From NCBI RefSeq assembly GCF_016862215.1, contig NZ_BOMN01000126.1, positions 1-64,000 of the forward strand: a DNA stretch of 64,000 bases, read 5' to 3'. Below the pieces are notes generated by a model. It saw only the letters and a list, made by a program, of their open reading frames with translations, was not told the DNA's origin and ran no database searches. Shown here one piece after another: positions 33,798 through 43,979 of this stretch (position 1 is the stretch's first letter; each line of letters begins with the position of its first letter). The DNA is from Winogradskya humida (GTDB taxonomy: Bacteria; Actinomycetota; Actinomycetes; Mycobacteriales; Micromonosporaceae). The position numbers were made by a program, and so were the translations under genes.

Positions 33798-34757
33798 TCA
33801 GTTGGCGACGGCCGCGTCGGAGGCCGTCGGGTTCGGAGCCTTCTTGGGGCTGTAGATGTCCGGCTCGAGGTAGATCACCCGGGCGACGGGCAGCGCCTCG
33901 CGGATGCGGATCTCGGTCTCGTTGATGTGCCGGGCCACCTCCTCGGCGCTCTCGGTCGGCGGGACCGCGATCTTCGCCGCCACCAGGAGCTCTTCCGGGC
34001 CGAGGTAGAGCGTCTTCATGTGGATGATGCGCTCGACGCCGGGGCCGGCGACGATGGCCTGCTCCAGCTTCTTGACGTCCTCGGGGTTGGCGCCCTCGCC
34101 CAGCAGCAGGCTCTTGGTCTCGATCGCCAGGACGATCGCGATGGTCACCAGCAGCAGGCCGATGGCGAGCGTGCCGAGGCCGTCCCAGACGCCGTTGCCG
34201 GTGATCAGGGTCAGGCCCACGCCGATCAGCGCGAGCACGAGGCCGACCAGCGCGCCGGCGTCCTCGAGCAGAACCACGGGCAGCTCGGGGGCCTTGGCGC
34301 GGCGCACGAAGTTGACCCAGGTCTGCTTGCCGCGGGTGTGGTTGGACTCCTTGATCGCCGTCATGAAGGAGTAACCCTCGAGGCAGATCGCGATGACCAG
34401 GACCGCGAGCGGCACCCACTGCCACGCGTCGATGGCCTCGGGATGCCTGACCTTGTGGTAGCCCTCGTAGACCGCGAAGAGGCCGCCGACGCTGAACAGC
34501 ACGATGGAGACGATGAACGCGTAGATGTAGCGCTCGCGGCCGTACCCAAAGGGGTGTTCGGGGGTGGCCTTGCGGGTCGAGCGCTTGCCGCCGAGCAGGA
34601 GCAGTGCCTGGTTGCCGGAGTCGGCCACCGAGTGGATGGCCTCCGCCAGCATCGACGACGAGCCGGTCAGCAACCAGGCGATGAACTTGGTGACCGCGAT
34701 GCCGAGGTTGGCCCCCAGCGCGGCGAGAATCGCCTTCGTTCCGCCGCCTGCGCTCAC
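33798..34757 (-). CDS. Cation diffusion facilitator family transporter
   Basis: A 319-residue CDF protein with six predicted helices and a C-terminal cytoplasmic domain (about 235-305). Helix 2 keeps the metal-site HxxxD in AIHSVADSGNQ. Helix 5 reads LLEDAGALVGL, with Glu in place of the first His, as in the SLC30A9/ZnT9-like subgroup. It probably exports Zn(II), Mn(II) or another divalent ion. Start GTG 34757 overlaps the stop of the SIS gene (GTGA), so it is translationally coupled. A metal transporter inside a mannose operon is notable because the phosphomannose isomerase and mutase are metal-dependent (inference). Confidence 0.9.
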   Translation of the reverse strand: MSAGGGTKAILAALGANLGIAVTKFIAWLLTGSSSMLAEAIHSVADSGNQALLLLGGKRSTRKATPEHPFGYGRERYIYAFIVSIVLFSVGGLFAVYEGYHKVRHPEAIDAWQWVPLAVLVIAICLEGYSFMTAIKESNHTRGKQTWVNFVRRAKAPELPVVLLEDAGALVGLVLALIGVGLTLITGNGVWDGLGTLAIGLLLVTIAIVLAIETKSLLLGEGANPEDVKKLEQAIVAGPGVERIIHMKTLYLGPEELLVAAKIAVPPTESAEEVARHINETEIRIREALPVARVIYLEPDIYSPKKAPNPTASDAAVAN

Positions 34758-35974
34758 TGAAGTGCCTCGGGCATGGGGTTCGACAGTTCCTTCATCTCGT
34801 TGATGGCGGGCACGGCCATGGGGTCGAGGCCGTGCGCCAGGGCAAGGTAGATCGAGGCGAAGTCGGGCACGGCCGTGAGCGACGCCAGCCGCTCCAGCGC
34901 GGAGCCACCCTCCGCCGTCAGGACGTCGCAGCGTACGCCACGGCGCTCGGCGAGGACCTGCACGGCTTCCGCCCTGCGCTCCTCCACGGCGACCGGCTCG
35001 TCGGCCTCGTCCTCGGGGTTCAGGCCACCGTCGCGGAAGACGACCAGGCGCAACCGGGTGTTCTCCTCCTCGTCGTCCGGGTCGGCGAAGATGTCGCGGC
35101 CCGACTCGGCGAGCCCGCCGAACGGCCCGTCGAGCAGACCGACGCGGCCCCGGCCGGCCTCGCCCAGCGCACCGGCCATGACCGGGTAACGGGCGTTCGC
35201 GGCAAGCGTGTCGGCGAAGCGGCGGGCGGCGACCGTGGCCAGCGGGGACGAGCCCCAGACGATCGGCACCGAACCGGCGAGGCCGAGTGCGAGCGACTTG
35301 GCCGGGTTGACGAAGGCCTCGGCGCCGGGGCGGCAGCGCTCGGCGTCCGCGTCGAGCCGGGCGGCGGTCTCGGCCAGGTCGGCCTCGTTGACCTTGACCA
35401 GGCCGAGCGCGCGGGCGGCGAGCAGCACCGGCACGGCGAGACCCCACAGGCTGGCCCGGGCGGGCGCGCGGCGGGGCACCGGGATGAACGGCGCCCGGGC
35501 CCGCTCGGCCATGGCCTGCAGCTCGGAGTCGGGGTTGCCGATCGCCACCAGGCGCGCGCCACGGCGGGCCGCGGCGTCGGCGGCGGCGAGCGCCTCGGGG
35601 CTGCGCCCGGAGGCGGACACGGCGATGACCACGTCAGCCGCTCCGACCCAGCCCGGAACGCCGGCGCTGCGGTGTCCGATCACCGGGACCGGGCAGCGCG
35701 GCCCGGCGACCGTGGCCAGAATGCTGCCGGTCAGGCCGGCCGTGCCGATCCCGGCGACGACGACCGCCCGGGGGCGGCCCTCGTCGGCCAGGACCTGCAG
35801 GTTGGCCTCGGCGGCCAGCGCCGCCGACTCGCGGACCTGGGCGCCCGCCGAGGCGGTGGCCCGGAGCATGCCGCCCGGGTCCTGGGCCAGCATCGCCTTC
35901 TCGTCCTCGAGCCGTGACTCGTCGGCGATCCGGCTGCCGGTCAGACCGACGCCGTTCTCCCTGGGACTCGCCAT
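34754..35974 (-). CDS. SIS-domain sugar-phosphate isomerase-like protein (Rv3256c-like)
   Basis: A 406-residue protein with SIS domains: VVVAGIGTAGLTGSILA, VVIAVSASGRSPEALAAADAA and a second half with VWGSSPLATVAARRFADTL. It resembles bifunctional phosphoglucose/phosphomannose isomerases and is the usual gene between manA and manB in actinobacteria, where its reaction is not established. ATG 35974 follows GAGGTGG by 6-7 nt and starts 1 bp after the stop of the Trm112-like gene. The last residues overlap the CDF gene start by 4 nt. A role in sugar-phosphate isomerisation or its regulation fits the context. Confidence 0.85.
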   Translation of the reverse strand: MASPRENGVGLTGSRIADESRLEDEKAMLAQDPGGMLRATASAGAQVRESAALAAEANLQVLADEGRPRAVVVAGIGTAGLTGSILATVAGPRCPVPVIGHRSAGVPGWVGAADVVIAVSASGRSPEALAAADAAARRGARLVAIGNPDSELQAMAERARAPFIPVPRRAPARASLWGLAVPVLLAARALGLVKVNEADLAETAARLDADAERCRPGAEAFVNPAKSLALGLAGSVPIVWGSSPLATVAARRFADTLAANARYPVMAGALGEAGRGRVGLLDGPFGGLAESGRDIFADPDDEEENTRLRLVVFRDGGLNPEDEADEPVAVEERRAEAVQVLAERRGVRCDVLTAEGGSALERLASLTAVPDFASIYLALAHGLDPMAVPAINEMKELSNPMPEALQ

Positions 35975-35975
35975 G

Positions 35976-36170
35976 TCAAGCCACCTCACCCTTAGGACCT
36001 GAGCCAGGTAGCGCTTCGTCCAGCAGCAGCACCGGGATGTCGTCGCGCACCGGGAAGACCCGCCCGCACTCGGTGCAGGTCAGGGTCGACGCGGCGGCGT
36101 CGAACTCCAGCGGTGCGTGGTGCGTGTCCGGGCAGGCCAGAATCTCCAGCAACTGCGGGTCGAGGGCCAC
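35976..36170 (-). CDS. Trm112-like zinc-ribbon protein
   Basis: A 64-residue protein with ILACPDTHHAPLEF and LTCTECGRVFPVRDDIPVLL. Eukaryotic Trm112 activates methyltransferases; bacterial homologues are mostly uncharacterised. One half-ribbon is CTEC; the other has CPDTHH, where a His may replace the second Cys. GTG 36170 follows GAAGGAG by 8 nt, the strongest ribosome-binding site of the operon. It lies directly between manB and the SIS gene. Confidence 0.85.
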   Translation of the reverse strand: MALDPQLLEILACPDTHHAPLEFDAAASTLTCTECGRVFPVRDDIPVLLLDEALPGSGPKGEVA

Positions 36171-36196
36171 CGAACGGCTCCTTCGTGACGCGGGAC

Positions 36197-36215
36197 TAGG
36201 GGCGGTTTCCCCCTA
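36197..36215 (-). terminator. Attenuator-like hairpin between manB and the Trm112-like gene
   Basis: TAGGGG / CCCCTA around an 7-nt loop, with a second small TAGGA/TCCTA stem at its side, in the 61-bp gap between manB and the Trm112-like gene. It may modulate read-through. Confidence 0.35.
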
Positions 36216-36231
36216 CTAGGACCAGGTGATC

Positions 36232-37611
36232 CTAACCGCGCACGATGCTGAGCACTTCGTCCCGCAGCGCTGCCATCCGGTCCGGCTTGTGCGCCTCGAC
36301 GTTCAGGCGCAGCAGCGGCTCGGTGTTGGAGGCGCGCAGGTTGAACCAGGACCCGTCCTTGAGCTGGAACGTCAGACCGTCGAGGGTGTCGATCTCGGCG
36401 TCCGGGAAGGCGGCCCGCACCTTCTCGGTCGTGGCCTTGGCGTCGGCGACCGTGGAGTTGATCTCACCGGAGGCGCTGTAGCGCTCGAACTCGGCGGCGA
36501 AGGCCGAGAGCGGCTCGTCCTGGCCACCGAGCGCGGCGAGCACGTGCATGGCGGCCAGCATGCCGGTGTCGGCGAACCAGAAGTCACGGAAGTAGTAGTG
36601 CGCGGAGTGCTCACCGCCGAAGATGGCGTTGGTGCGGGCCATCTCGGCCTTGATGAAGGAGTGGCCGACCCGGCTGCGCACCGGGGTACCGCCGTTCTCC
36701 TTGATGATCTCCGGCACGGCGGCCGAGGTGATCAGGTTGTGGATGACCGTGGCACCCGGGGACTTCGCCAGCTCACGCTTCGCGACCAGCGCGGTGACCG
36801 CGGACGGCGAGACCGGGTTGCCCTTCTCGTCGATGACGAAGCAGCGGTCGGCGTCGCCGTCGAACGCGAGCCCGATGTCGGCGCCGTGCTCGACCACGCC
36901 GGCCTGCAGGTCGACCAGGTTCTTCGGGTCGAGCGGGTTGGCCTCGTGGTTGGGGAACGAGCCGTCGAGCTCGAAGTACATCGGCACGATCTCCAGGGGC
37001 AGGCCCGGGAGGATCTGGTCGCCGAGCACCGCGGGGACGGTGTAGCCGCCCATGCCGTTGCCCGCGTCGACCACGACCTTGAGCGGGCGGATGCCGCTGA
37101 GGTCGACCAGCTTGCGCAGGTGCTCGGCATATCCGGAGAGCAGGTCGGTGTGCTCGACGGCGACCGGCATCTCGCCGACCGAGTCGAGATCGCTGAGCAG
37201 CTGCTCGGCACGCTGACGCACGATCACCAGGCCGCTGTCCTGCCCGACCGGCTTGGCGCCGGCGCGGCAGAGCTTGATCCCGTTGTACTGCGCGGGGTTG
37301 TGGCTCGCGGTGAACATCGCCCCGGGCAGGCCGAGCACGCCGGACGCGTAGTAGAGCTCATCGGTGGAGCCCAGGCCGATGTGCACGACCGCCGCGCCGG
37401 CGGAATTGGCTCCCGCGGCGAAGGCGGCGGCCAGGGCCGGGCCGGTCTCACGCATGTCATGGGCGATGACGATCTTCTCGGCATCGTCACCGGACTCCCG
37501 CAGCATCTCGACGAACGCGGTGCCCAGTGCACGGGCTACGGTCTCGTTGAGCTGCTCGGGCACGACGCCACGGACGTCGTAAGCCTTCACGAGCTGGGAC
37601 AGGTCAGTCAA
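36232..37611 (-). CDS. manB: Phosphomannomutase/phosphoglucomutase
   Basis: A 459-residue alpha-D-phosphohexomutase converting mannose-6-P to mannose-1-P for GDP-mannose. The phosphoserine loop is TASHNPAQYNG, the metal loop is DGDADR, the sugar loop is GEHSAHYYFRD, and the phosphate-binding loop is RASNTEPLLRL. Length fits ManB/PmmA. The start is TTG 37611, with AAGGAG 7 nt upstream. It heads the manB-Trm112-SIS-CDF-manA operon, and its product is the substrate of the ManC encoded at 55.9 kb. Confidence 0.95.
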   Translation of the reverse strand: MTDLSQLVKAYDVRGVVPEQLNETVARALGTAFVEMLRESGDDAEKIVIAHDMRETGPALAAAFAAGANSAGAAVVHIGLGSTDELYYASGVLGLPGAMFTASHNPAQYNGIKLCRAGAKPVGQDSGLVIVRQRAEQLLSDLDSVGEMPVAVEHTDLLSGYAEHLRKLVDLSGIRPLKVVVDAGNGMGGYTVPAVLGDQILPGLPLEIVPMYFELDGSFPNHEANPLDPKNLVDLQAGVVEHGADIGLAFDGDADRCFVIDEKGNPVSPSAVTALVAKRELAKSPGATVIHNLITSAAVPEIIKENGGTPVRSRVGHSFIKAEMARTNAIFGGEHSAHYYFRDFWFADTGMLAAMHVLAALGGQDEPLSAFAAEFERYSASGEINSTVADAKATTEKVRAAFPDAEIDTLDGLTFQLKDGSWFNLRASNTEPLLRLNVEAHKPDRMAALRDEVLSIVRG

Positions 37612-37727
37612 CGCACACTCCTTGGGCGATTTACTGTCCCGCAGAGACTAACGGAGCACTGATAGCGACAAGGTGGCAACTGCGTGCCACCACCGGGTCG
37701 GTGTTGTTACAGCGAGCTTTCCTGGCG

Positions 37728-37766
37728 GACAAAAAGGAAGGCGACCCGGAAATACTCCGGGTCGCC
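37728..37766 (-). terminator. Strong terminator after the DUF3455 gene
   Basis: An 11-bp perfect stem GGCGACCCGGA / TCCGGGTCGCC with a 5-nt loop (37740-37766), followed on the minus strand by TTCCTTTTTG. Confidence 0.85.
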
Positions 37767-37783
37767 CTGAACAAATCCGAAGA

Positions 37784-38350
37784 TCAGCCCCAGAAGACGT
37801 ACGTGGCGTTGTAAGCGACAGCAGTGGTGGAACCGTCGGTGCACTCACCGGCCGGGGCAGCGCCGCCGGAGGTGTTGAGGCGCTGGATGTAGGCGGCCTT
37901 GGAAAGGATGCCGGTGCCGGTGTGGCTGTTCACCTGGAGCAGCAGCTCGGCGATGGTGCCGGTCTTCGGCTTCTCGGCGACCTTGGTGGCGGTGACGAGC
38001 GACGAGTCACGCGCGGACTGCCAGCTCGGGCCCTTGAAGTGGTGGATCCAGCCGCCGGTGCCGACCAGCTGGGCCTCGGGAACCGAGGCGCCCGCGAAGG
38101 AGCCCGCGGCGCAGGTGTAGGTCTGGGTGCCCTTGACGACCTTGTAGGTGCCGATCTTCCGCAGGCCGGCGGGCGGGTTGATGCCCACGGGAGCGGTGGA
38201 GGCGGAGGCCGAGGGAGCGGCGGAGGTGATGACCGGACGCGGCCGGGCCGTCGTCTCGGCGGCGGAGGCGTTGAAGGTCACAGCGGTGAGCGCGCCGACG
38301 ACTGCGAGTGCAGCGCCGCCGAGGATCGCGGTACGGAGGTGGGTCCGCAT
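37784..38350 (-). CDS. Secreted DUF3455 protein
   Basis: A 188-residue exported protein. A signal peptide (about 1-32, ending TFNASA) precedes a Ser/Ala/Pro linker and a DUF3455 domain: GLRKIGTYKVVKGTQTYTCAAG, QLVGTGGWIHHFKGPSWQS and LLLQVNSHTGTGILSKAAYIQRLNTSGG. DUF3455 proteins are frequent in soil bacteria and fungi; their function is unknown. Two cysteines (in YTCAAG and AGECTDG) may form a disulfide. ATG 38350 follows AAGGAG by 8 nt. It is monocistronic with its own terminator. Confidence 0.85.
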   Translation of the reverse strand: MRTHLRTAILGGAALAVVGALTAVTFNASAAETTARPRPVITSAAPSASASTAPVGINPPAGLRKIGTYKVVKGTQTYTCAAGSFAGASVPEAQLVGTGGWIHHFKGPSWQSARDSSLVTATKVAEKPKTGTIAELLLQVNSHTGTGILSKAAYIQRLNTSGGAAPAGECTDGSTTAVAYNATYVFWG

Positions 38351-38538
38351 GGTGGTGCTCCTTATTGAGACTCGGGTGTCCAACGAGCAGCACGGAGCCG
38401 GTCGGGGCATCGTTCGACCAATTCATCGATTGCCCCAAATGGCCGACGTACATTACCCGAAAAGCCCATCTGGCTCAATGGATGTCGAAATGACCCGGCC
38501 ATAAACGTGAGAACTACTCAAAATGGGAAGGTGGTCCC

Positions 38539-39258
38539 GTGAGCGAAGATCACTGGTCCGAGATCGCCGGCATCTGGAGCGAGGTGTGGGGCGCGACGGC
38601 CGAGCCCGCGTGGCGCGCTGTCCTCGACGCGAGTGGCGTGGCACCTGGGGCGCGGGTGCTCGACGTGGGGTGCGGCGGGGGCGAATTCCTCGCGTACGCC
38701 CAGAGTCTCGGACTGCGAACGGCCGGTGCCGATCCCGCACCCGGCATGCTCGCCCTCGCCGCGGCCAGGGTGGCCGACCTGCGCGAGGCCGGCGCCGAGG
38801 ATCTCCCCTGGCCCGACGCGAGTTTCGACCTGGTGACGGCGTTCAACTCGCTGCAGTTCGCCGAGGACACCGACGACGGGCTCGCCGAGCTGATCCGGGT
38901 GACCGCGCCGGGCGGGCACGTGGCGATCGCCAACTGGGCCGAACGCGCGCTCAACGACCTGGACGCGGTGGAGCAGGCGCTCGCGGACGGCCCGGCGGCC
39001 CCGGACGGCGACCTGCGGGTGCCCGGCGGCCTCGAGGAGCTGCTCGAGGACGGCGGGCTCACCGTGATCGTCGCCGGGCTCGCCGAGGTGCCGTGGCGGG
39101 TGCCCGATGAGGCCTCCCTGGTCCGCGGCATCCTGCTCGGCGAGGACCACGACCTCACCCCCGAGGTGATCGGGGCCGCGCGGGCGTACCGACATGATGG
39201 TGGGGGTTATCTGCTGGTCAATCACTTCCGTTTTGCGGTTGGCCGTCGGATGGCGTGA
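38539..39258 (+). CDS. SAM-dependent class I methyltransferase
   Basis: A 239-residue Rossmann methyltransferase. Motif I is VLDVGCGGGEFL (near residue 40), an acidic residue follows in TAGADPAPGML, motif II-like AEDLPWPDASFDLVTAFNSLQF and motif III RVTAPGGHVAIANWA. It resembles small-molecule (UbiE/ArsM-like) methyltransferases; the substrate is unknown. GTG 38539 follows GGGAAGGTGG closely. Its last 41 bp overlap the 3' end of the convergent DUF779 gene, so transcripts of the two are antisense to each other there. Confidence 0.85.
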   Translation: MSEDHWSEIAGIWSEVWGATAEPAWRAVLDASGVAPGARVLDVGCGGGEFLAYAQSLGLRTAGADPAPGMLALAAARVADLREAGAEDLPWPDASFDLVTAFNSLQFAEDTDDGLAELIRVTAPGGHVAIANWAERALNDLDAVEQALADGPAAPDGDLRVPGGLEELLEDGGLTVIVAGLAEVPWRVPDEASLVRGILLGEDHDLTPEVIGAARAYRHDGGGYLLVNHFRFAVGRRMA

Positions 39259-39603
39259 GCAGGCGGCTGCGGATCAGGAAGCGGACGCCGTCCGGGGCTT
39301 CGAGGCTGAACCCGCTGCCCCGGCCCGGGACGACGTCGACGGTCAGATGCGTGTGCTTCCACGTCTCGTACTGCGCGGTGCTCATCCAGAAGGAGACCGG
39401 CTCGGCCACGCCGTCGATGTGCAGCTCCTCCAGCAGGATGTCGCTGGCGCCGGTCCGGAACTCCCCCTCCAGGTAGCACATGGGGGCACTGCCGTCGCAG
39501 CATCCGCCGGACTGGTGGAACATCAGCGGACCGTGCCGCCCCCGCAGCGACCGAAGAACTTCAGCCGCCGCGGGAGTGACTTCGACACGCGTACCCGTAC
39601 CCA

Positions 39604-39604
<1 letters not shown>
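39218..39604 (-). CDS. DUF779 protein
   Basis: A 128-residue DUF779 protein: TPAAAEVLRSLRGRHGPLMFHQSGGCCDGSAPMCYL, with the conserved CC and MC cysteines, then EFRTGASDILL and FWMSTAQYETWKHTHLTVDVVPGRGSGFSLE. Genes of this family follow ExaC/AldB aldehyde dehydrogenases in many bacteria, and an accessory role is assumed. ATG 39604 overlaps the aldehyde dehydrogenase stop by one base (TGATG). The 3' end overlaps the methyltransferase gene by 41 bp. Confidence 0.9.
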
Positions 39605-41127
<1,523 letters not shown>

Positions 41128-41138
41128 GCCCGCGGACG

Positions 41139-42371
41139 TTAGTTACGGGAACGTTGCACAGACGTTGCAAGCCCGTACTCCGCGCGCAGGCGGGCGATTT
41201 GTTCCCCGGACCCGGGGAGCGCCTCCCACATCTGGAGATCATCCGCGCCCCAGGCCGCATTCACCCAGGTGGACACGAGTGCGGCATCGGCGGAGGCCAG
41301 CACGGCGGACCGCAGCCGGGAATGGATCTGATGCCGCAGAGCGACCACCCCGGGCGCGTCCGACGACGGCAGCAGCGGCCCGGCATAGGACTCCAGCGCC
41401 TCCGCGACCAGCCCGCGCTCCAGCAACCGGGTCACGGTCACAAAATCCGCGACCACCTCGGTGCGCAGCCGGTAGGGACGCGAGTCCAGCAGTTCAGGCC
41501 CCAGGATCCGGCGCAGCCGCGAGAGCTCGGCCCGGACCGTCACCGGGCTCAGGTCATCCGCATAGAGATCAAAACCCAGTTGATCGCCTGTACGCCCGGA
41601 CGGGTGCAACAACAGCAAGCAGAGCAGTTCCGAGTGCCGGCGCCCGAGCCGGATCCGCTTTCCCCGCACCGAGATGACGGCGTCCTCGCGACCCAGCACG
41701 CACACGGTGGCGGCTTCGGGGCCCTGCGATCGCAGATACGCCTCCGCCGCGAGGGCGGTCGCGCGCACCAGGGCAAGGCTGTGCGGATGAGCGAGATGGT
41801 CGCCGCCGGTCACGTCCACCGCCCCGAGCAGCAGCCCGGTCGCCGGGTCGTGGATCGGCGCCGCCGCGCAGGTCCAGCGCTGCACACCCCGGGTGAAATG
41901 CTCCGTGGCGAAGATCTGCACCGGGTGGTCGACCGCGAGCGCCGTACCAGGAGCGTTCGTCCCCGCGTGCGCCTCGTCCCAGCGGGCCCCCGGCACGAAG
42001 TTCATCGACTCCGCACCGCGCAGCACCGCCGGATGGCCCTCGACCCACAGCATCCGGCCGTGCGCGTCGCAGATCGCCATCAGGTGCGCACCGTCCTCCG
42101 CCAGCCCGCCGAGCAGATCCCGGAAGATCGGCAGGACCCGGGCAAGCGGATGAGCCTTCCTGTACGCGTCCAGGTCGCCATCCGTGAGATCGATGGGCGC
42201 TGTGCCATCGGGGCTGACCCGCGCCCCCGCCGAGCGCCGCCACGAGTCGGCGACCACCGATCGCACCTCCGCGTTCCCGCCGGTGAGGAACCGCTCATGG
42301 GCGCGGCCCACCTGACTCATGCGTTCGGCGGGGTCAGCGCCAAGGTCGAGGGCGAGCCAGGGATTGGGCAT
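41139..42371 (-). CDS. GAF-domain transcriptional regulator of aldehyde dehydrogenase
   Basis: A 410-residue regulator. The first half (about 20-220) is an AcoR-like sensor: RAHERFLTGG, VRSVVADSWRRSAGARVSP, then a GAF domain with MLWVEGHP, GARWDEAHAGTNAPGTAL and HFTRGVQRWTCAAAPIHDP. There is no AAA+ sigma-54 domain. The C-terminal part (about 235-345) reads like a winged helix (IRLGRRHSELLCLLLLHPSG, SPVTVRAELSRLRRILG). It probably senses a small alcohol or aldehyde and controls the aldehyde dehydrogenase operon and possibly the divergent dehydrogenase. ATG 42371 follows GGAGG by 6 nt. Confidence 0.85.
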   Translation of the reverse strand: MPNPWLALDLGADPAERMSQVGRAHERFLTGGNAEVRSVVADSWRRSAGARVSPDGTAPIDLTDGDLDAYRKAHPLARVLPIFRDLLGGLAEDGAHLMAICDAHGRMLWVEGHPAVLRGAESMNFVPGARWDEAHAGTNAPGTALAVDHPVQIFATEHFTRGVQRWTCAAAPIHDPATGLLLGAVDVTGGDHLAHPHSLALVRATALAAEAYLRSQGPEAATVCVLGREDAVISVRGKRIRLGRRHSELLCLLLLHPSGRTGDQLGFDLYADDLSPVTVRAELSRLRRILGPELLDSRPYRLRTEVVADFVTVTRLLERGLVAEALESYAGPLLPSSDAPGVVALRHQIHSRLRSAVLASADAALVSTWVNAAWGADDLQMWEALPGSGEQIARLRAEYGLATSVQRSRN

Positions 42372-42393
42372 GCGGTACCTCCAGACCCCCATC

Positions 42394-42440
42394 GTGACCC
42401 ACGTCACCCCTCACGACAACAGGTCATTGGCTGTAGACCT
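42394..42440. promoter_or_regulatory. Two inverted repeats in the divergent control region
   Basis: GTGAC-CCAC-GTCAC (42394-42407) and AGGTC-10 nt-GACCT (42421-42440) lie in the 80-bp gap between the GAF regulator and the divergent aldehyde dehydrogenase. TACTGT (42440-42445) ends 6 nt before the GTG at 42452. They are candidate regulator sites. Confidence 0.4.
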
Positions 42441-42451
42441 ACTGTGGGTGG

Positions 42452-43867
42452 GTGGACTTCTATGTGGCGGGTTCTGCGGCTCATGGCGACGACGAGGTAA
42501 CGGTCACTCATCCGTACGACGGGCGCGCTGTCGGGCGTACGACCTGGGCGAAAGATGACCAGGTCGAAGCCGCGGTCGCGGCAGCCGCAGCGGTCGCCGC
42601 CGAGGCCGCGGCCCTGCCCGCGCATGTTCGCGCGACGGCGCTGGAACACGTCTCCCGGCGCATCGCCGAACGCCGTCAGGAGATCGGCGAGCTGATCACG
42701 GCGGAGAACGGCAAGCCGCTCAAGTGGGCGCTGCTGGAGGCCGACCGGGCCGTGTCGGTGTTCCGCTGGGCCGCCGAGGAGGCCCGCCGTTTCTCCGGCA
42801 GCCTGCAACGCCTCGACACCGACCCCGGGGGCACCGGGCGCATCGCGGTGGTCAAACGCGTGCCGCGCGGCCCGGTCCTGGGCATCTCGCCGTTCAACTT
42901 CCCGCTCAACCTGGTGGCCCACAAGATCGCCCCGGCCATCGCCGTAGGCGCGCCGATCGTGCTCAAACCCGCGCCGGCCACCCCGCTGACGGCGCTGCTG
43001 CTCGGCTCGATCCTCGCCGAGACCGACCTGCCGGCGGGCATGTTCTCCGTGCTGCCGATCCCGAACGACCGCGCTTCGTCCCTTGTCACCGACCCACGTC
43101 TGCCGATCGTCTCGTTCACCGGCTCCGGCCCGGTCGGCGCGTCGATCCGGCGCGCCGCCCCCGACAAGCACGTGACGCTGGAGCTGGGCGGGAACGCCGC
43201 GGTGCTGGTCTGCTCCGATTACGCCGACCTCGACTGGGCCGCCTCCCGCATCGCGACGTTCGGGACGTACCAGGCAGGTCAGAGTTGTATCGCCGTCCAG
43301 CGGGTCTTTGTGCACTCGGACCATGACCTGCTCCCCCGCCTGACCGCCGCGGTCAACGCCCTGGTCACCGGCGACCCGTCCGACCCGAAGGTCGACGTCG
43401 GCCCGATGATCAGCGAGGACGCGGCCAAGCGGGTCGAGTCCTGGGTCGACGAAGCCGTCGCGGCCGGCGCCTCCGTGGTGACCGGAGGCAAACGCGACGG
43501 CGCGACCTACGCCCCGACGATCCTCACCGGCGTCCCCGCCGACGCCAAGGTCGTCGCCGAGGAGATCTTCGGCCCGGTCCTGGTCGTCTCCGAGGTCCCC
43601 ACCGACGAGGCCGGCTTCGCCGCGATCAACAACTCGGCGTACGGGCTGCAGGCCGGCGTCTTCACCCACAACCTCCAGACGGCGTTCACCGCCCACCGCA
43701 TCCTCGACGTGGGTGGCGTCATCGTCGGCGACGTCCCCAGTTACCGCGCGGACCAGATGCCCTACGGCGGCGTGAAGGGCAGCGGCGTGGGTCGCGAAGG
43801 CGTCGCCAGCGCCATGGAGGACTACACCGAGCCGCGCGTCATGGTCCTCACCGGAGTCGATCTCTAG
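42452..43867 (+). CDS. NAD(P)-dependent aldehyde dehydrogenase
   Basis: A 471-residue dehydrogenase of the lactaldehyde/non-phosphorylating GAPDH-like branch. NFPLNL and VLKPAPATP mark the cofactor site, the Glu loop is TLELGGNAAVLV and the catalytic Cys is in YQAGQSCIAVQR. The C-terminal PYGGVKGSGVGREG and FGPVLVVSEV segments are typical. It is a different subgroup from the AldB-type enzyme on the opposite side of the regulator, so substrates probably differ. Start GTG 42452 lacks a Shine-Dalgarno; a leaderless start is plausible. Confidence 0.9.
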   Translation: MDFYVAGSAAHGDDEVTVTHPYDGRAVGRTTWAKDDQVEAAVAAAAAVAAEAAALPAHVRATALEHVSRRIAERRQEIGELITAENGKPLKWALLEADRAVSVFRWAAEEARRFSGSLQRLDTDPGGTGRIAVVKRVPRGPVLGISPFNFPLNLVAHKIAPAIAVGAPIVLKPAPATPLTALLLGSILAETDLPAGMFSVLPIPNDRASSLVTDPRLPIVSFTGSGPVGASIRRAAPDKHVTLELGGNAAVLVCSDYADLDWAASRIATFGTYQAGQSCIAVQRVFVHSDHDLLPRLTAAVNALVTGDPSDPKVDVGPMISEDAAKRVESWVDEAVAAGASVVTGGKRDGATYAPTILTGVPADAKVVAEEIFGPVLVVSEVPTDEAGFAAINNSAYGLQAGVFTHNLQTAFTAHRILDVGGVIVGDVPSYRADQMPYGGVKGSGVGREGVASAMEDYTEPRVMVLTGVDL

Positions 43868-43979
43868 AGATCATCTCCCCCATCTGTGCCAGGCCTGTGC
43901 GGGCCGGCGCCATCAGGCAACGTACCCGAGCATATTTCTCTTCGTCCTTAGTGCTGCTTCCGCGGACGGAGATAGAGAA

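Noticed and set aside
33798..35447. A 549-residue reading of the CDF gene
   Set aside because: The first 230 residues lie over the SIS gene in another frame. The transporter begins at GTG 34757.
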